Positions 60,491 to 64,000 of a DNA stretch of 64,000 nt are shown here, in pieces (position 1 is the stretch's first letter; each line of letters starts with the position of its first letter). The position numbers were made by a program, and so were the translations under genes. This stretch comes from Antedon mediterranea. Taxonomy: Eukaryota; Echinodermata; Crinoidea; Comatulida; Antedonidae. Location: contig NC_092670.1 in the NCBI RefSeq assembly GCF_964355755.1, positions 27,579,795-27,643,794 on the forward strand, read 5' to 3'. The notes beneath the pieces are model-generated. The model had not been told where the DNA came from, did not search any database, and saw nothing but the letters and a program-made list of their open reading frames with translations.

Positions 60491-63400
60491 AAATGGTCTA
60501 AAACGTCTCCAAATGCGATTTGAAGCTATTCTGTACACTTTGCTGTTTTGTGTGAATAATTTTTGTCGAAATGCTCAAAATGGTCAAAAACGTTTTTAAA
60601 TACGATATTAAGCTATTTTGTGCTCTTTGATGTTTTTGTGTGAAAAGCTTTATCGAAATGCTCAAAATGGTCTAAAACGGTTTCTAATGTGATTTTAAGC
60701 ACTTTGATGTTTTTATGTTAACAACTTTTTTAGAAAATTACAAAATGGTGTAAAACGTCTCCAAATGCGATTTGAAGCTATTCTAAGCAATTTGGTGTTT
60801 TTATGTTAACAAGTTTTTTCGAAAATCACAAAATGGTCTAAAACGTCTCCAAATGCGATTTGAAGCTATTCTAAGCACTTTTGTGTTTTTATGTTAACAA
60901 GTTTTTTCGAAAATCACAAAATGGTCTAAAATGTCTCCAAATGCGATTTGAAGCTTTTCTAAGCACTTTTGTGTTTTTATGTTTACAAGTTTTTTCGAAA
61001 ATCACAAAATGGTCTAAAACGTCTCCAAATGCGATTTGAAGCTATTCTGTACACTTTGCTGTTTTGTGTGAATAATTTTTGTCAAAATGCTCAAAATGGT
61101 CAAAAACGTTTTTAAATACTATATTAAGCTATTTTGTGTTCTTTGATGTTTTTATGTGAAAAGTTTTATCGAAATGCTCAAAATGGTCTAAAACGGTTTC
61201 TAATGTGATTTTAAGAACTTTGATGTTTTTATGTTAAAAACTTTTTTAGAAAATCACAAAATGGTCTAAAACGTCTCCAAATGCGATTTGAAGCTTTTCT
61301 AAGCACTTTGGTGTTTTTATGTTAACAAGTTTTTTCGAAAATCACAAAATGGTCTAAAACGTCTCCAAATGCGATTTGAAGCTATTCTGTACACTTTGCT
61401 GTTTTGTGTGAATAATTTTTGTCGAAATGCTCAAAATGGTCAAAAACGTTTTTAAATACGATATTAAGCTATTTTGTGCTCTTTGATGTTTTTGTGTGAA
61501 AAGTTTTATCGAAATGCTCAAAATGGTCTAAAACGGTTTCTAATGTGATTTTAAGCACTTTGATGTTTTTATGTTAACAACTTTTTTCGAAAATCACAAA
61601 ATGGTCTAAAACGTCTCCAAATGCGATTTGAAGCTATTCTAAGCACTTTGGTGTTTTTATGTTAACAAGTTTTTTCGAAAATCACAAAATGGTGTAAAAC
61701 GTCTCCAAATGCGATTTGAAGCTATTCTAAGCAATTTTGTGTTTTTATGTTAACAAGTTTTTTCGAAAATCACAAAATGGTCTAAAACGTCTCCAAATGC
61801 GATTTGAAGCTATTCTAAGCACTTTTGTGTTTTTATGTTAACAAGTTTTTTCGAAAATCACAAAATGGTCTAAAATGTCTCAAAATGCGATTTGAAGCTA
61901 TTCTGTACACTTTGCTGTTTTGTGTGAATAATTTTTGTCAAAATGCTCAAAATGGTCAAAAACGTTTTTAAATACTATATTAAGCTATTTTGTGTTCTTT
62001 GATGTTTTTGTGTGAAAAGTTTTTTCGAAATGCTCAAAATGGTCTAAAACGGTTTCTAATGTGATTTTAAGCACTTTGATGTTTTTATGTTAACAACTTT
62101 TTTAGAAAATTACAAAATGGTCTAAAACGTCTCCAAATGCGATTTGAAGCAATTCTAAGCACTTTGGTGTTTTTATGTTAACAAGTTTTTTCGAAAATCA
62201 CAAAATGGTCTAAAACGTCTCCAAATGCGATTTGAAGCTATTCGGTACACTTTGCTGTTTTGTGTGAATAATTTTTGTTGAAATGCTCAAAATGGTCAAA
62301 AACGTTTTTAAATACGATATTAAGCTATTTTGTGCTCTTTGATGTTTTTGTGTGAAAAGTTTTATCGAAATGCTCAAAATGGTCTAAAACGGTTTCTAAT
62401 GTGATTTTAAGCACTTTGGTGTTTTTATGTTAACAAGTTTTTTCGAAAATCACAAAATGGTCTAAAATGTCTCCAAATGCGATCTGAAGCTTTTCTAAGC
62501 ACTTTGGTGTTTTTATGTTAACAAGTTTTTTCGAAAATCACAAAATGGTCTAAAACGTCTCCAAATGTGATTTGAAGCTATTCTAAACACTTTGATGTTT
62601 TTATGTTAACAAGTTTTTTCGAAAATCACAAATTGGTCTAAAACGTCTCCAAATGCGATTTGAAGCTATTTTAAGCACTTTGGTTTTTTTGTGTAACCAA
62701 GTTTTTTCGAAAATCACAAAAGGGTCTAAAATGTCTCAAAATGCGATTTGAAGCTATTCTGTACACTTTGATGTTTTTTTGTTAACAAGTTTTTTCGAAA
62801 GTCACAAAATGGTCTAAAAAGTCTCCAAATGCGATTTGAAGCTATTCTAAGCACTTTGGTGTTTTTATGTTAACAAGTTTTATCGAAAATCACAAAATGG
62901 TGTAAAACGTCTCCAAATGCGATTTGAAGCTATTCTAAGCACTTTGGTGTTTTTATGTTAACAAGTTTTTTCGAAAATCACAAAATGGTGTAAAACGTCT
63001 CCAAATGCGATTTTAAGCTATTCTAAGCAATTTGGTGTTTTTATGTTAACAAGTTTTTTCGAAAATCACAAAATGGTCTAAAACGTCTCCAAATGCGATT
63101 TGAAGCTATTCTGTACACTTTGCTGTTTTGTGAGAATAATTTTTGTCGAAATGCTCAAAATGGTCAAAAACGTTTTTAAATACGATATTAAGCTATTTTG
63201 TGCTCTTTGATGTTTTTGTGTGAAAAGTTTTATCGAAATGCTCAAAATGGTCTAAAACGGTTTCTAATGTGATTTTAAGCACTTTGATGTTTTTATGTTA
63301 ACAACTTTTTTAGAAAATTACAAAATGGTGTAAAACGTCTCCAAATGCGATTTGAAGCTATTCTAAGCAATTTCGTGTTTTTATGTTAACAAGTTTTTTC

Positions 63401-64000
63401 GAAAATCACAAAATGGTCTAAAACGTCTCCAAATGCGATTTGAAGCTATTCTAAGCACTTTTGTGTTTTTATGTTAACAAGTTTTTTCGAAAATCACAAA
63501 ATGGTCTAAAACGTCTCCAAATGCGATTTGAAGCTATTCTGTACACTTTGCTGTTTTGTGTGAATAATTTTTTGTCGAAATGCTCAAAATGGTCAAAAAC
63601 GTTTTTAAATACGATATTAAGCTATTTTGTGCTCTTTGATGTTTTTGTGTGAAAAGTTTTATCGAAATGCTCAAAATGGTCTAAAACGGTTTCTAATGTG
63701 ATTTTAAGCACTTTGATGTTTTTATGTTAACAACTTTTTTAGAAAATCACAAAATGGTCTAAAACGTCTCCAAATGCGATTTGAAGCAATTCTAAGCACT
63801 TTGGTGTTTTTATGGTAACGAGTTTTTTTGAATATCACAAAATGGTCTAAAACGTCTCCAAATGCGATTTGAAGCTTTTCTAAGCACTTTGGTGTTTTTA
63901 TGTTTACAAGTTTTTTCGAAAATCACAAAATGGTCTAAAACGGCTCCAAATACGATTTGAAGCTATTCTAAGCACTTTGGTGTTTTTATGTTAACAAGTT
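60491..64000 (+). repeat. Further copy of the 11.2-15.0 kb stretch, with 617 bp missing
   Basis: B pairs at 60,536, 61,052, 61,392, 61,908, 62,248, 63,116 and 63,544 have A runs of 4, 2, 4, 2, 8, 3 and an incomplete run. They match 11,199 onward and 32,910 onward. The interval after 61,052 is 340 bp against 957 bp at 11,715 and 33,426, a loss of seven A units plus one base near 61,290. From 63,116 the sequence follows 14,144 onward at offset 48,972, including the seven-T B1 at 63,544. Private changes include ttcggtac (62,243), ggttttttt (about 62,684) and aaaagcttt (about 60,648). The array runs past the window end. Confidence 0.85.

Larger units (their letters stand above)
1..64000 (+). repeat. 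Satellite DNA array, 88-bp family, spans whole window
   Basis: Every stretch read is a copy of one repeat family, all in the same orientation, with no unique DNA longer than a few bases. Successive A units are spaced exactly 88 bp (for example unit starts at 5,309 and 5,397). By hand count there are about 550 A units, 95 B1 units and 94 B2 units, about 740 in total. Both window edges fall inside repeats, so the array continues in both directions. The 88-bp length is not a multiple of three and each unit carries stops, so frames close quickly and the array is non-coding. No tRNA, rRNA, CRISPR, origin or transposon structure was seen. Megabase-scale arrays with this architecture are known from centromeric and other heterochromatin of eukaryotes; a centromeric role is inference only. 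Confidence 0.98.

Noticed and set aside
1-64000. CRISPR array
   Set aside because: Repeats of 88 bp touch directly, with no unique spacers, and the sequence between conserved parts is itself repeated. There is no leader and no cas gene.
1-64000. Known centromere satellites such as human alpha satellite, Arabidopsis 178-bp, rice CentO or soybean CentGm (91/92 bp)
   Set aside because: Unit lengths differ (171, 178 and 155 bp), or, for CentGm, the length is near but I see no convincing sequence match beyond short AT-rich strings. A library search would decide.
1-64000. Transposon or retroelement insertions
   Set aside because: No break in the 164 + 88n spacing larger than a few bases was found, apart from the join at 5,239, so there is no room for an inserted element.
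1-64000. Inverted segments of the array
   Set aside because: All B1 starts and all A landmarks read in the same direction; no reverse-complement run was seen.
1-64000. Telomeric repeat
   Set aside because: No run of ttaggg, tttaggg or similar short telomere repeats on either strand.

Overview
The whole 64 kb window is one uninterrupted, head-to-tail satellite DNA array. I found no protein gene, no RNA gene, no transposon and no unique-sequence island. It is AT-rich: canonical repeat units are about 28-32% G+C by hand count. All units lie in the same orientation. An array this long, built of units of about 88 bp with higher-order structure, is typical of eukaryotic heterochromatin (centromeric, pericentromeric or subtelomeric), not of a bacterium, phage or organelle. 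The lineage cannot be named from the sequence. Recurrent CG-to-TG and CG-to-CA variants suggest a genome with cytosine methylation, which fits plants or vertebrates better than flies or nematodes; this is inference.

There are three related unit classes. Class A is 88 bp, with about 550 copies. It carries the palindromes tgttaaca and ttttcgaaaa. B1 (87 bp, about 95 copies) and B2 (77 bp, about 94 copies) are diverged relatives that lack both palindromes and nearly always occur as an adjacent B1-B2 pair of 164 bp. The pairs punctuate runs of 2 to 16 A units. Spacing between successive B1 starts therefore follows 164 + 88n bp (340, 428, 516, 692, 780, 868, 956 and so on), with small deviations traceable to single indels. 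The first unit after B2 is usually a special A subtype (A0) in which the palindrome centre ttcgaa is changed to ttagaa.

Above this level are segmental duplications. (1) A 1,900-bp tandem duplication lies at 1-3,051. (2) A long-range duplication of about 9.1-9.3 kb has copies at 5,239-14,310 and 26,862-36,184. (3) A 1,549-bp tandem duplication lies at about 14,175-17,410. (4) A 3,991-bp duplication has copies at about 36,000-38,950 and 39,990-42,940. (5) A 5,290-bp tandem unit is present about 2.3 times at about 48,431-60,490. (6) The right end (60,536-64,000) is a further copy of the 11.2-15.0 kb stretch with 617 bp missing. One abrupt out-of-register join at 5,239 fuses a truncated B1 to the middle of an A unit and marks the left edge of duplication (2).

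The layout reads as repeated rounds of unequal exchange or amplification working on A-runs punctuated by B1-B2 pairs. The few short open frames (63-65 codons) are by-products of indels in the repeat and are not called as genes. All counts, borders and identities were made by eye and should be treated as approximate to a few bases or tens of bases unless stated.
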